Shown here piece by piece: positions 1 through 7,824 of a stretch of DNA of 64,000 nt. Both the position numbers and the translations under genes were made by a program. The notes under the pieces are model-generated. The model had not been told where the DNA came from. It did not search any database and saw nothing but the letters and a program-made list of their open reading frames with translations. The stretch is taken from positions 124,001-188,000 of the forward strand of contig NZ_FNHL01000005.1 in assembly GCF_900103715.1 (NCBI RefSeq), written 5' to 3'. This DNA comes from Halogranum gelatinilyticum. Lineage in GTDB: Archaea > Halobacteriota > Halobacteria > Halobacteriales > Haloferacaceae. Every line of letters starts with the position of its first letter. Position 1 is the first letter of the stretch.

Positions 1-85
1 TGAATATGTGCCCTCTATTCAGCACAAGCAGGAAAGCCTACTCGAGATGCGACAATCGTGAGAGTGTTCATCTCTTCGTCGAAGA

Positions 86-337
86 TTAGGCATTTTCGTC
101 TATCCACTCGCAGAAGGCCTCGAAATTGTTTGCTCCGGCACTTTCGGCGATGCTTCGGAGCGTCCCGGTACGGAGTTCGCTATGCAGTGGGACAGTCACT
201 TGTCGGCGGTCCGCTTCGTTCGTCGGGTGTTCGTAGTACAGTTGGGCGTGGTCGCCGGTCGTACGTCGCCACTCGAACCCACCGACGTTGACCAGCACCT
301 TCACTACCTCCGTTCCAGAGAACGTTCGCCGACCCAT
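86..337 (-). CDS. hicA: HicA-family mRNA interferase toxin
   Basis: An 83-residue protein with the HicA (YcfA-type) double-stranded RNA-binding-like fold. Such toxins cleave mRNA during translation and are neutralised by HicB. The family pattern is visible: an F-S-G-x-E-V-V-K-V-L helix near the N-terminus, a GGF turn, G-D-H with the catalytic-type His30, then V-T-V-P-L-H and a G-T-L-R-S-I helix. Length is normal for the family. The ATG lies 3 bp downstream of the stop of the HicB-like gene, so the two form one operon with the antitoxin first. Nothing in the sequence looks inactivated. The assignment rests on motif pattern only. Confidence 0.85.
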   Translation of the reverse strand: MGRRTFSGTEVVKVLVNVGGFEWRRTTGDHAQLYYEHPTNEADRRQVTVPLHSELRTGTLRSIAESAGANNFEAFCEWIDENA

Positions 338-340
338 CGA

Positions 341-610
341 TTAGTCGAGGACGTCCGGCGGTTCCTGATCGCCAGTGGTATTGTTCGCGGGGTTGATTCC
401 CAGCGCACGAAGTTCTTCGTCCGTCGGTTCGCGGCCACGTTTCCCAATATGGACTGCGACAGCGTCGTCGAGATTGTCCAGTGCCTCCTCTCTGGACTCT
501 CCCTGCGTGGTCACGCCCGTATCGACGTCCTTCGCGATCCACCAGCCGTCCTCTTGCCAGAGACGAATCTCGCCATCGTTGGCGTCGCCGTTCCGAGTCG
601 AACTGGCCAT
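341..610 (-). CDS. hicB: HicB-family antitoxin
   Basis: An 89-residue HicB-type antitoxin (degenerate RNase H-like fold) expected to bind and neutralise the HicA toxin encoded 3 bp downstream. The frame stays open far upstream, but the start is placed at 610. There the protein begins M-A-S-S-T-R and runs into the family pattern: a W-Q-E-D-G-W-W-I-A-K-D strand, G-V-T-T-Q-G-E-S-R-E-E-A-L-D-N-L, and A-V-A-V-H. The upstream extension is Arg/Cys-rich and looks like non-coding GC-rich sequence. No separate DNA-binding domain is visible at the C-terminus, which is a short polar tail, so autoregulation would have to come from the complex. Confidence 0.8.
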   Translation of the reverse strand: MASSTRNGDANDGEIRLWQEDGWWIAKDVDTGVTTQGESREEALDNLDDAVAVHIGKRGREPTDEELRALGINPANNTTGDQEPPDVLD

Positions 611-1009
611 CTTACCTCTAGTTGCCGGATGAGGCGTATAAGCATTCGGCATACCGCTCTCGCTACGAAGACACAAACGTGGTTTCTCCAGTAAGGTGTT
701 CAGGATCGGGTCAGCATGATGACCGACTCGCGCGCTGTATTCAGCACACCCACTGAAACCTCTCCGAACGCTGTCAGAAGTTGTGAGACACCCGTCTTCT
801 TTCGTAGTGCATGCTGTCTTTGGTGCCCTTGAGATGAGCTCCTGACTCGGAGACGGACACGGGCGAACCGACCCCGACCACAGTACGACTGTCGTCAGCG
901 ATAGCTCAACAAACGGAGTCCGTTCAACGAGACGAGCACAGTCGAATGTGGACTCTTCGCGCCCCGTTTCGACGACTGGTCGGTGCGAGTGGGCTCGCAA
1001 ACCGGGCTA
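611..1009. other. Intergenic region, no supported gene
   Basis: About 400 bp between the hicB start and the end of the RNase H-type gene. It should hold the hicBA promoter, but I see no convincing TATA box at a standard distance. A short GCTG-TATT-CAGC hairpin-like element sits near 735-746. Frames open across this stretch have the composition of chance GC-rich open frames. Confidence 0.5.
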
Positions 1010-1660
1010 TCAAGGCCCGAACGCCGCGATGTCGGCACCGACCGTCGCCAGCGCGTCGGCGGGGTTCGGGTCGCTGTCGGCCAGATGGGTGTAGCGGTGC
1101 TTCGGGATGGTCGCCAATGCCGCTGCGACGGCCTCGCTATACGTTTCGACACCCGGTTCCGTTGGGTCGTCGCCGCCCCAGACGTCCCGAATGACGGTCA
1201 TCGAGTCGATCCGGACTTCGAGCTGTTGTGGGTCGTAGCGTGTCAACAGCTCGGAGAGTCCGAGCTGGAGGGCGACGTACTCGGCGGTGTTGTTCCCGGT
1301 GTGGGAACCAGCGGGACGGCCGAGACGGGCGAGTTCGGTCTCCTCGGCGTCCATGATGACCGCCCCCGCACCCGCAGGACCGGGGTTGCCGCGTGAGCTT
1401 CCGTCGACGTAGAGGACGAACGAATCACCCGACGACTCGGGGGGAGTCGGTCGAGCGATGTCCGACGACAACAGCTCTTCGAGTGCCCGACGCAGTTCCG
1501 CCCGCGAGGTCGCCGGGTCGAACAGTCCGCCATAGCCGGGGACGGCGTCGTCGATGACGGCTATTGCGGTCTCCATCTCGTAGCCCACCCCTGCGAGCAC
1601 CTCGTCGACGAGCGTCGCGAGCGGCGAGAGCTGTTCGGCTGGGAGCGGTTCGGCGGTCAC
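1010..1660 (-). CDS. rnhA: Ribonuclease HI family protein
   Basis: An RNase H type 1 domain at residues ~80-216 of a 216-residue protein, expected to cleave the RNA strand of RNA/DNA hybrids. The four catalytic carboxylates are in place: Asp86 in Y-V-D-G-S, Glu127 in N-N-T-A-E-Y, Asp152 in R-I-D-S, and Asp202 in P-N-P-A-D-A-L. The G-N-P-G turn follows the first Asp. The N-terminal ~75 residues are helical and not part of the nuclease. I chose the GTG at 1660 because the protein then begins at a plausible helix; the frame remains open to a GTG at 1780, but that extension is Arg-rich. The basic protein/hybrid-binding handle of bacterial enzymes is absent, as is usual for archaeal forms. Confidence 0.85.
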   Translation of the reverse strand: MTAEPLPAEQLSPLATLVDEVLAGVGYEMETAIAVIDDAVPGYGGLFDPATSRAELRRALEELLSSDIARPTPPESSGDSFVLYVDGSSRGNPGPAGAGAVIMDAEETELARLGRPAGSHTGNNTAEYVALQLGLSELLTRYDPQQLEVRIDSMTVIRDVWGGDDPTEPGVETYSEAVAAALATIPKHRYTHLADSDPNPADALATVGADIAAFGP

Positions 1661-1860
1661 ATGCCCCTCCCTGGGTCTCTCCCGGCGATGCTCTCGCCTG
1701 TCACGGATCTGGTCACCCGAGCGCGCCACTGCATAGAGGCGTTCCGTGGCCGAGCGACATAATCCCTTCAGATATCCCACGGACGACGCCGCGGTAGCCT
1801 CGTGGGTCGGTTCCGTTCCTCCGGTTTCCTCGAACTCTCACCTCAGTGACCCGAACACCG

Positions 1861-1868
1861 ATATACAC
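1861..1868 (+). promoter_or_regulatory. TATA box of the khtT-like gene
   Basis: ATATACAC ends 21 nt before the ATG at 1889. This fits an archaeal TATA box serving a leaderless or nearly leaderless transcript of the antiporter pair. Confidence 0.55.
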
Positions 1869-1888
1869 CGTTTGCGAATAGTCGGCCA

Positions 1889-2365
1889 ATGAAAGTCTTC
1901 GAAACGCAGCTTCCGGGTGTCGGGCAACGGTACACACTGACGTTCCCGTCCGGCGGCCAGTTCGTCGTCGTGTTGCACAACGACGGCCGTCGGCGGACGT
2001 ACTGGCGAGACGACGCTGCGACGGACGGGGAAGAACTCTTCGAGGTCACGGAATCGCAGGCACGAAAGATCGCGGAGATCTTCGACGGCACGTACTTCAA
2101 CCCAGTCGAAGAGGGACTCGACGACGCGTTCGAGGATGCCCGCATCAAATGGATCGAGATCGGCAACACCTCACCGATTGCGAACCAACGGATTCGTGAG
2201 ACATCACTCCGAAGCCGGACGGGTGTTTCGATTCTCGCGATTCAGCGGGGTGACCGGACCCTCTCGAACCCGAACGCCGACACCGAGGTGCTTCCCGGAG
2301 ACATCCTCGTCGTCGTCGGGACCGACGAGGCGTACGAGGCACTCGACGCGGTCCTCACCGGCTGA
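1889..2365 (+). CDS. KhtT-like regulatory subunit (TrkA-C domain)
   Basis: A 158-residue cytoplasmic protein. The N-terminal half is specific to regulators of CPA2 antiporters and the C-terminal half is a TrkA-C (RCK-C) nucleotide/ligand-binding domain. In it, G-V-S-I-L-A-I-Q-R and L-P-G-D-I-L-V-V-V-G-T-D-E-A-Y are the diagnostic strands, followed by the closing helix. Its likely role is gating the membrane antiporter encoded 63 bp downstream, as Bacillus KhtT gates KhtU, in response to pH or a cyclic nucleotide. The predicted ligand is inferred from the family, not visible here. The start is supported by the TATA box at 1861. Confidence 0.8.
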   Translation: MKVFETQLPGVGQRYTLTFPSGGQFVVVLHNDGRRRTYWRDDAATDGEELFEVTESQARKIAEIFDGTYFNPVEEGLDDAFEDARIKWIEIGNTSPIANQRIRETSLRSRTGVSILAIQRGDRTLSNPNADTEVLPGDILVVVGTDEAYEALDAVLTG

Positions 2366-2428
2366 CCTTCGAGTGAAACTCCGGGACCCCTAACGCCTTT
2401 CACCTCCCACGAGAACAGACGGTTCAGT

Positions 2429-3634
2429 GTGAGCGAATTTAACCTCCTGTTTACCGCTGGCGTGCTCTTCTTGTTGCTCGCCGGAGCCGGTGCGCTCGCG
2501 CTCCGTCTCAAGCAGTCGGTCATCCCCGCGTACATCATCGTCGGAATCCTCGTCGGTCCCTACGCACCGTCTCTCGGCGGTCTCTCACTGACACTCGTCG
2601 ACAGCCCCGCAATCGTTCGACTCTTTGCCGAACTGGGTGTTGTCTTGCTTTTGTTCTTCGTCGGCCTCGAACTCAGTCTGGACCAAGTCTTCGCAAACCG
2701 CACCAAGTTCCTTTGGGCGGGTGTTGCCGACGTCGGCATCAGCTTGCCACTCGGGGTCGTGTTGGGGCTGGCGTTCGGGTTCACGTGGCTCGAAGCCGGA
2801 TTCATCGCCCTCATCGTGTTCAACTCCTCGACGGTCATCATCGCGAAGTCACTCATCGACCTCGGCTGGATCGCCGACCCGGAGGGCCAGGCGATCCTCG
2901 GAGTGGTCGTCATCGAGGACGTGCTGACGGCCCTCGGATTCGCCCTGCTCTCCGTGTTCCTGCTCGGCGGGACGGACGCATCGGCTATCGCACTCTCTAT
3001 CGGCCAGTCGCTGCTCTTTCTCGTCCTCTTGCTCGGTGTGGCGTACTACGGAGCGACAGTGCTCGACCGTGTGTTCGAGACGCGGTCGTCCGAGATATTC
3101 GTCCTCGGGGTGCTGGGGGTTGGTGCGTTCGTCGCCGGAGCTGGGCTGCTGACCGGCGTCAGTGAGGCCGTTGCGGCGTTCCTCGTCGGAACCGCCTTCG
3201 GCCGGACCGGCCACGCTGCTCGCATCGAACGGCTGATCACACCCAGCCGTGACCTCTTCGCCGCGCTGTTCTTTCTCGTCGTCGGACTCCAGACGGACCC
3301 AGCCCTGCTCACCGCCACCTTCGGTTTCGTCCTCGTGGTCGCCGCCGTCACGACGGTGGGACAACTCGTCAGTGGCTTCCTCGCTGGACGGGCGTACGGA
3401 CTGGACAGACAGCGTGCCGTCCGCGTCGGCTGCGCCTTGACCCCCCGTGGGGAGTTCTCCCTCGTCATCGCGGCGTTTCTGGTGACCGCCGGTACGACGC
3501 CGGTACTACGGGAGACGATTCCGGCCTTCACTGTTGGCTACGTGCTCGTCACGAGTATTCTCGGGACGGTGTTGATGCGTAACGCGGACCGTCTCTCGGG
3601 CGGCCTCCAGCGCGTCGCTGGTCAGTCTCAGTGA
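2429..3634 (+). CDS. CPA2 cation:proton antiporter (KhtU/Kef type)
   Basis: A 401-residue integral membrane protein with 12 or so hydrophobic segments and no cytoplasmic RCK domain, matching the transporter half of Kef/KhtU-type Na+/H+ or K+/H+ exchangers. Family marks include F-V-G-L-E-L-S in the third segment, N-S-S-T-V-I-I-A-K around the ion path, V-I-E-D-V in the following helix, and G-E-F-S-L-V near the C-terminus. The start is a GTG at 2429. It forms an operon with the TrkA-C subunit upstream. In a salt-in halophile, such a pair would adjust K+ and cytoplasmic pH. The direction and ion specificity cannot be read from sequence. Confidence 0.85.
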   Translation: MSEFNLLFTAGVLFLLLAGAGALALRLKQSVIPAYIIVGILVGPYAPSLGGLSLTLVDSPAIVRLFAELGVVLLLFFVGLELSLDQVFANRTKFLWAGVADVGISLPLGVVLGLAFGFTWLEAGFIALIVFNSSTVIIAKSLIDLGWIADPEGQAILGVVVIEDVLTALGFALLSVFLLGGTDASAIALSIGQSLLFLVLLLGVAYYGATVLDRVFETRSSEIFVLGVLGVGAFVAGAGLLTGVSEAVAAFLVGTAFGRTGHAARIERLITPSRDLFAALFFLVVGLQTDPALLTATFGFVLVVAAVTTVGQLVSGFLAGRAYGLDRQRAVRVGCALTPRGEFSLVIAAFLVTAGTTPVLRETIPAFTVGYVLVTSILGTVLMRNADRLSGGLQRVAGQSQ

Positions 3635-3721
3635 GCGATCACCACTGGTTTCACAAAACCACCCGGTCCGTCGAGTCTGGAATGGCCATGCTCAAGGAGT
3701 ACAGGAACAGTCGTCTACAAA

Positions 3722-4957
3722 ATGGAACGCGGACTACCGGGGGGAAAAGACGACCGACGACTCGTCCTCGGGTCGGTCATCCTCAGTACGTTCTTCATCG
3801 GCTTTGGCGGTGGCGTCATCTTCCCTATCTTGCCGAACCTCGGTGCCGTTCTCGGAATATCCCCGTTTCTCGTCGGTCTCATCTTGAGCGCAAACCGGTT
3901 TTCACGGCTGTTCGCGAACGCCCCTGCTGGAAGCCTCGTCGACCGATTCGGGACGAGAAAGCCGTTCGTCATCGGGATGTTCATCCAGGGAATCTCCACG
4001 TCCGGGTACGTTATCGCGGTGCTCGCACCGCTTCCCGAGGCCTGGTTCATGGCCGCTCGCGTCCTCTGGGGCATCGGGAGCGCGCTCGTCTTCGCGACCG
4101 CGTACACCATCGCTGACGACATCAGTGACGGTGGGTCACGAGGGTCGAATATGGGGCTCATCAGAGGTGGAGTGCTCTTCGGCTTTCCGACGGGTGTGGT
4201 ACTCGGTGGTCTGGTCAGTGCACTCTCCGGGAACCTCGTCGCGTTCGCCGTCGCGACCGCCTTCGCGTTCCTCGCCAGCATCGTCGCCTACTCGACGGTA
4301 CCGGAAACACACGTCGAGGCAGGAGTGAACCAGTCGGTCAAGCCGTGGGACATCAACACGAGTCTCCCTGCGATTACGGTCGGTTTAGTGAACTTCGCCG
4401 TCCTGTTCGTCTACATCGGGGCGTTGTTCGCAACGCTCGTCGTGTTTCTCAGCCAGAACCAACTCAGCCTCTTTGGACTCGATGCTCAGGGGACCTCGGG
4501 TCTGTACATGGGCATCACCGTCGTTGCTGCGGGCCTCTCGATGTATCTCGGTGGGGCTATCAGCGACCGAACTCAGTCACGAGTTCCGATTCTGCTCGTC
4601 TTTCTGGGCGTCACGTCGGTCGGTTTCCTGCTGCTCGCGCTCGCGAACTCGGTCTCGGTGCTGGCGGTCGCGTGTCTCTGCATCGGACTCGGCCAAGGCG
4701 GTACGAGCGGCCCACTGATGGCACTGTTGGGTGACCTCGTCGCCGACGGCGAAATGGGTCGCGCTGTGGGAACGAACAACGTGTTCGGGGACATCGGCGG
4801 CGGGTTTGGTCCGATTATCACGCTCCCAATCGTCGATACGGTTGGCTTTTGGCCCGTCTACCTCTGCTGTGCGGCCATGCCGCTCGTCGCTGTTGTGATT
4901 CTCCTGAGCGGGGTCAGACGGGAGACCGGCCACTTTCTCCCGCGTGTTGGATCCTGA
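3722..4957 (+). CDS. MFS transporter
   Basis: A 411-residue major facilitator superfamily permease with 12 predicted membrane segments. The MFS motif A is recognisable after the second segment as G-S-L-V-D-R-F-G-T-R-K-P, with a second copy in the C-terminal half (G-A-I-S-D-R-T-Q-S-R). The loop between halves is short. The substrate is not evident; drug/multidrug-type exporters have this size and layout. An 87-bp gap separates it from the antiporter gene, so it probably has its own promoter. It converges on the SDR gene downstream. Confidence 0.8.
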   Translation: MERGLPGGKDDRRLVLGSVILSTFFIGFGGGVIFPILPNLGAVLGISPFLVGLILSANRFSRLFANAPAGSLVDRFGTRKPFVIGMFIQGISTSGYVIAVLAPLPEAWFMAARVLWGIGSALVFATAYTIADDISDGGSRGSNMGLIRGGVLFGFPTGVVLGGLVSALSGNLVAFAVATAFAFLASIVAYSTVPETHVEAGVNQSVKPWDINTSLPAITVGLVNFAVLFVYIGALFATLVVFLSQNQLSLFGLDAQGTSGLYMGITVVAAGLSMYLGGAISDRTQSRVPILLVFLGVTSVGFLLLALANSVSVLAVACLCIGLGQGGTSGPLMALLGDLVADGEMGRAVGTNNVFGDIGGGFGPIITLPIVDTVGFWPVYLCCAAMPLVAVVILLSGVRRETGHFLPRVGS

Positions 4958-5011
4958 CGTGCCGTCCGCTGTGTCGTCCTGAGACGCGGTTCAAGATGGC
5001 CTTCCGATGAC

Positions 5012-5785
5012 TCAGGCACTGTTGAGGTTCCCGCCGTCGACGACGATGGATTCGGCAGTCACGTACGACGACAGGTCGCTCGCGAGGAACAGACAGACGC
5101 CGGCGACGTCTTCTGGCGTTCCGAAACGCCGGAGCGGCAGTACTGCCTTCAACTGTTCACCCGCTTCGGTGCCGACGATGGGGGAGTCGTCGGTCGTCAT
5201 CGCAGTCTCGATGACGCCAGGGTGGACGACGTTGACGCGAACCCCGTCGGGACCGAGTTCGTTCGCCAACGCGTACGAGAACAGCCGGACTCCTCCCTTC
5301 GCGGCGGAATACGGCGTGATGCCGCCGTAGCCCACCATCCCGGCGACGCTGGACATATTGACGATACTCCCGCCGTTACCGTGCTCGACCATCGCGAGAG
5401 CGGCAGCCTTCGAGCCGTGGAAGACGCCGTCGAGGTTCACCGCCATCAGCGTCCGGTAGTCGTCCATATCCAACTCGACAAGCGGGACCTGCGGCCCGAC
5501 GATTCCCGCGTTGTTGACCATGATGTCGACCCCGCCGAACGGGTCGGCCGCCTCGACGGCGTCGACGCAGTCGTCGTAGTTCGTGACGTCGCATTCGACG
5601 AATACCGCGTCACCACCCCGTGATTCGACGAGTTCGTGTGTCGGCTCGCCGCCCTCTCGCGGGTCGTCTCGGACGTCGGCGACGACGACCGCCGCTCCGT
5701 GTTCGGCGAACAGTTCTGCGATGGCCCGCCCGTTCCCACTCGCTGCACCCGTTACGACAGCTGTCTTGCCTTCGAGAAGTGACAT
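5012..5785 (-). CDS. SDR-family NAD(P)-dependent oxidoreductase
   Basis: A 257-residue classical short-chain dehydrogenase/reductase. The Rossmann T-G-A-A-S-G-N-G motif is at residues 12-19, N-N-A-G at 91-94, the catalytic Ser at ~145, and Y-S-A-A-K with Tyr159 and Lys163. An Asp after the second strand (V-A-D-V-R) favours NAD(H). The C-terminal V-D-G-G-N is typical of glucose-1-dehydrogenase/3-ketoacyl-reductase-like members. The substrate is unknown. A clear TATA-like element lies 21-32 nt upstream. It converges with the MFS gene, separated by ~54 bp. Confidence 0.85.
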   Translation of the reverse strand: MSLLEGKTAVVTGAASGNGRAIAELFAEHGAAVVVADVRDDPREGGEPTHELVESRGGDAVFVECDVTNYDDCVDAVEAADPFGGVDIMVNNAGIVGPQVPLVELDMDDYRTLMAVNLDGVFHGSKAAALAMVEHGNGGSIVNMSSVAGMVGYGGITPYSAAKGGVRLFSYALANELGPDGVRVNVVHPGVIETAMTTDDSPIVGTEAGEQLKAVLPLRRFGTPEDVAGVCLFLASDLSSYVTAESIVVDGGNLNSA

Positions 5786-5805
5786 ACGACTACAATTAGT
5801 TCACG

Positions 5806-5817
5806 TTAATAATAAAT
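5806..5817 (-). promoter_or_regulatory. TATA box of the SDR gene
   Basis: On the minus strand the AT-rich element ATTTATTATTAA lies 21-32 nt upstream of the ATG at 5785, the expected position for a leaderless haloarchaeal promoter. Confidence 0.55.
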
Positions 5818-5846
5818 GATCGTGAAGGACATTCTCGTCTCACCGC

Positions 5847-7565
5847 TCAGCTACGCAGAACGTCTCTCGCGAGCGGTAACCGGACGACGAACGTCGCGCC
5901 CGTCGGGTCGTTGTCCTCGACCCAGACGTCACCGCCGTAGCTCTGTACCACCGTGTCGACGAGATACAGGCCGAGTCCGGTGCCCTGACTCTCGAGTCCC
6001 TTCTCGCCGCGGCCGAACACCTCCTCTTTCTGCTCGTCGGCGATGCCCGGCCCGTTGTCCGAGACGCGGACGAGGACGTCGTCCGTCCGCGTCTCTGCGG
6101 AAACCGTCACCACGGGATCCGCGCGGCGGTTGTGCCGAACCGCGTTCGTGAGCAGGTTTCGGAAGACTGTCCCGAGGAGGTCGTCGGCGACGATCTCCAC
6201 GTCGGGAATCTCGTGCGGGACGTCGACGGCCACCTCGTGGTATCCCGACCGGATCGAACTCACCTCCGTCATGAGGACGTCCCGGAGGGAGACGGCCTCG
6301 GTCGTCTCCTCGCTGTCGACCATCGTGGTCATGAGTGCCCGAACCGACTCGGTGAGTTCGGTCGCGTGCTCGCCGCTGTTGACAATCGTCTCCAGTCGCC
6401 GGGTTACGGTCTCGTCGTCGGTGACGTCCTGCACGAGGCGCGCGTTTCCGAGCACGACCATCATGTCGTTGCGGATGTCGTGGCGGAGGATCTCGTTCAG
6501 CAGCGTCAGCTTCTCGTTTCGGTCGCGAATCGTCTGCTGCTGTTCGTGCAACTCCGTCACGTCACGGAGAACGACCACCCAGCCGACCGTCTGACCCTGT
6601 CGTTCGAGCTGCTGGCTCCGAACGCTCAGTGAGCGTGGGGTCGCGGCGTCGACGGTAATCACCTCGGTCGGCGGTGCTTCGACGTCGAACGACGGATGGA
6701 CGTCCGTCGCGGCCATCCCGAAGGAGCCACCGAGCTGTTCGAGCAGTTCGCTCCCCCGTTCGTTGGCGTGGATGACCCGTTTCTCGGCGTCGAGGACGAG
6801 CACGCTGTCGGGCGATGCCTCCATCGCAGCCGTGTACGCGATCGGCGAGAGGTCGAGGAACTGGTAGCGATGGATGGCCAGTCCGAGGGCGAGCGAGGTG
6901 ATGCCCGCCGACGCCGGAATGAAGTTGACGCTGTCGGAGACGAACGGCGGAACCTGCGCGAGGCTGAGGAGCACGAAGGCAAACGGCGCGGCCACGCCTG
7001 CGGTGACCAACAACGCCTGTGGGAGATATTCCCGGCCGATCCGAACCGCCCTCGTGAGGATCAACCCGACGGCGATCACCGACATGAGGGCGTTGTACAG
7101 CAGCTCTAAGACGAGATGCGCGATGCTCGTCTCGACGCGAAGGACGACCAAGCCACCCGAGTCGACGATTCGCGTCGACTCGATGATAACCCCGTTTGGG
7201 TTGACGAACAGCAAGACTAGGTAGACGGCCGGGACGGCCAGCAACGGGAGTACGTTGCGTGCCCGAAGTTCGCGTATCCGGTTCGTGTGGATGAGGACGA
7301 ACAGGAGCGCGAACGCGCCCAGCGGCGCGATTCCGAAGTAGAGCAGCCGGTAGAAGAGAAGCTTCGTCGCCGGGTCGGTGTGGAGCAGTTTGAGCGTCGA
7401 AAAGAGCGTCCAGACGACGAGTCCCAGATTCACCGCACAGAACGACGTGAGCAGCGGCGTCGTCCCGTTCGACCGCATATACTGCACGCTGTAGCCACCG
7501 AGGAGGACGGACACGAGCGTCGCCATCACCGTCGGCAACGCCAGTGGTGTGAACTGCCAGCTCAT
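5847..7565 (-). CDS. Membrane histidine kinase with 7TM sensor and PAS domain
   Basis: A 572-residue sensor kinase. Residues ~1-235 hold seven hydrophobic segments of the histidine-kinase N-terminal 7TM type. Residues ~240-335 form a PAS domain, followed by a short coiled coil. The phospho-acceptor His362 lies in L-R-H-D-I-R-N-D. The C-terminal ATPase has the N-box (N-L-L-T-N-A-V-R-H-N), D-N-G-P-G-I and G-T-G-L-G-L. No receiver domain and no neighbouring response regulator are present, so its partner lies elsewhere. This architecture is common in haloarchaea. The signal sensed cannot be inferred. Confidence 0.9.
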   Translation of the reverse strand: MSWQFTPLALPTVMATLVSVLLGGYSVQYMRSNGTTPLLTSFCAVNLGLVVWTLFSTLKLLHTDPATKLLFYRLLYFGIAPLGAFALLFVLIHTNRIRELRARNVLPLLAVPAVYLVLLFVNPNGVIIESTRIVDSGGLVVLRVETSIAHLVLELLYNALMSVIAVGLILTRAVRIGREYLPQALLVTAGVAAPFAFVLLSLAQVPPFVSDSVNFIPASAGITSLALGLAIHRYQFLDLSPIAYTAAMEASPDSVLVLDAEKRVIHANERGSELLEQLGGSFGMAATDVHPSFDVEAPPTEVITVDAATPRSLSVRSQQLERQGQTVGWVVVLRDVTELHEQQQTIRDRNEKLTLLNEILRHDIRNDMMVVLGNARLVQDVTDDETVTRRLETIVNSGEHATELTESVRALMTTMVDSEETTEAVSLRDVLMTEVSSIRSGYHEVAVDVPHEIPDVEIVADDLLGTVFRNLLTNAVRHNRRADPVVTVSAETRTDDVLVRVSDNGPGIADEQKEEVFGRGEKGLESQGTGLGLYLVDTVVQSYGGDVWVEDNDPTGATFVVRLPLARDVLRS

Positions 7566-7647
7566 CTACGGCGGCAAGACTGACCGATAGCAGAGAGAGA
7601 TCCACGCTTCGTTCATAGAGTTACGCTGGACAGTTCACTAAAGCATC

Positions 7648-7653
7648 AAAAAA
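7648..7653 (-). terminator. Possible oligo-T terminator
   Basis: A run of six T on the minus strand, ~170 nt after the stop of the acyl-CoA dehydrogenase gene and before the kinase gene. Archaeal termination relies on such U-tracts; the distance makes this tentative. Confidence 0.3.
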
Positions 7654-7770
7654 GCCTGTCGTAATACACGCGGTACACCGCACGAAGCAGCGTCCTTTCG
7701 ACGGATTCGGTCAGTCACTCCGACGGGGCTGTCGTCTCGCTGTCATCGATGCGCGTCGGCGTCGAACCTA

Positions 7771-7821
7771 CGGACGCGACGAACCACCGGACGCGATGAA
7801 CCACCGGACGCGACGAACCAC
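7771..7821. repeat. Three tandem 17-bp repeats
   Basis: The unit CGGACGCGACGAACCAC occurs three times without gaps (7771-7787, 7788-7804, 7805-7821). The middle copy differs at one base (CGATG instead of CGACG). The array ends 3 bp before the stop codon of the acyl-CoA dehydrogenase gene, in its 3' untranslated region. No gene uses it. Confidence 0.85.
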
Positions 7822-7824
7822 GGA

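Noticed and set aside
18..750. ATTCAGCACA present at the left edge and again near 740, possibly insertion-sequence ends
   Set aside because: The similarity is about 10 bp, no transposase or target duplication is seen, and the chance explanation is adequate.
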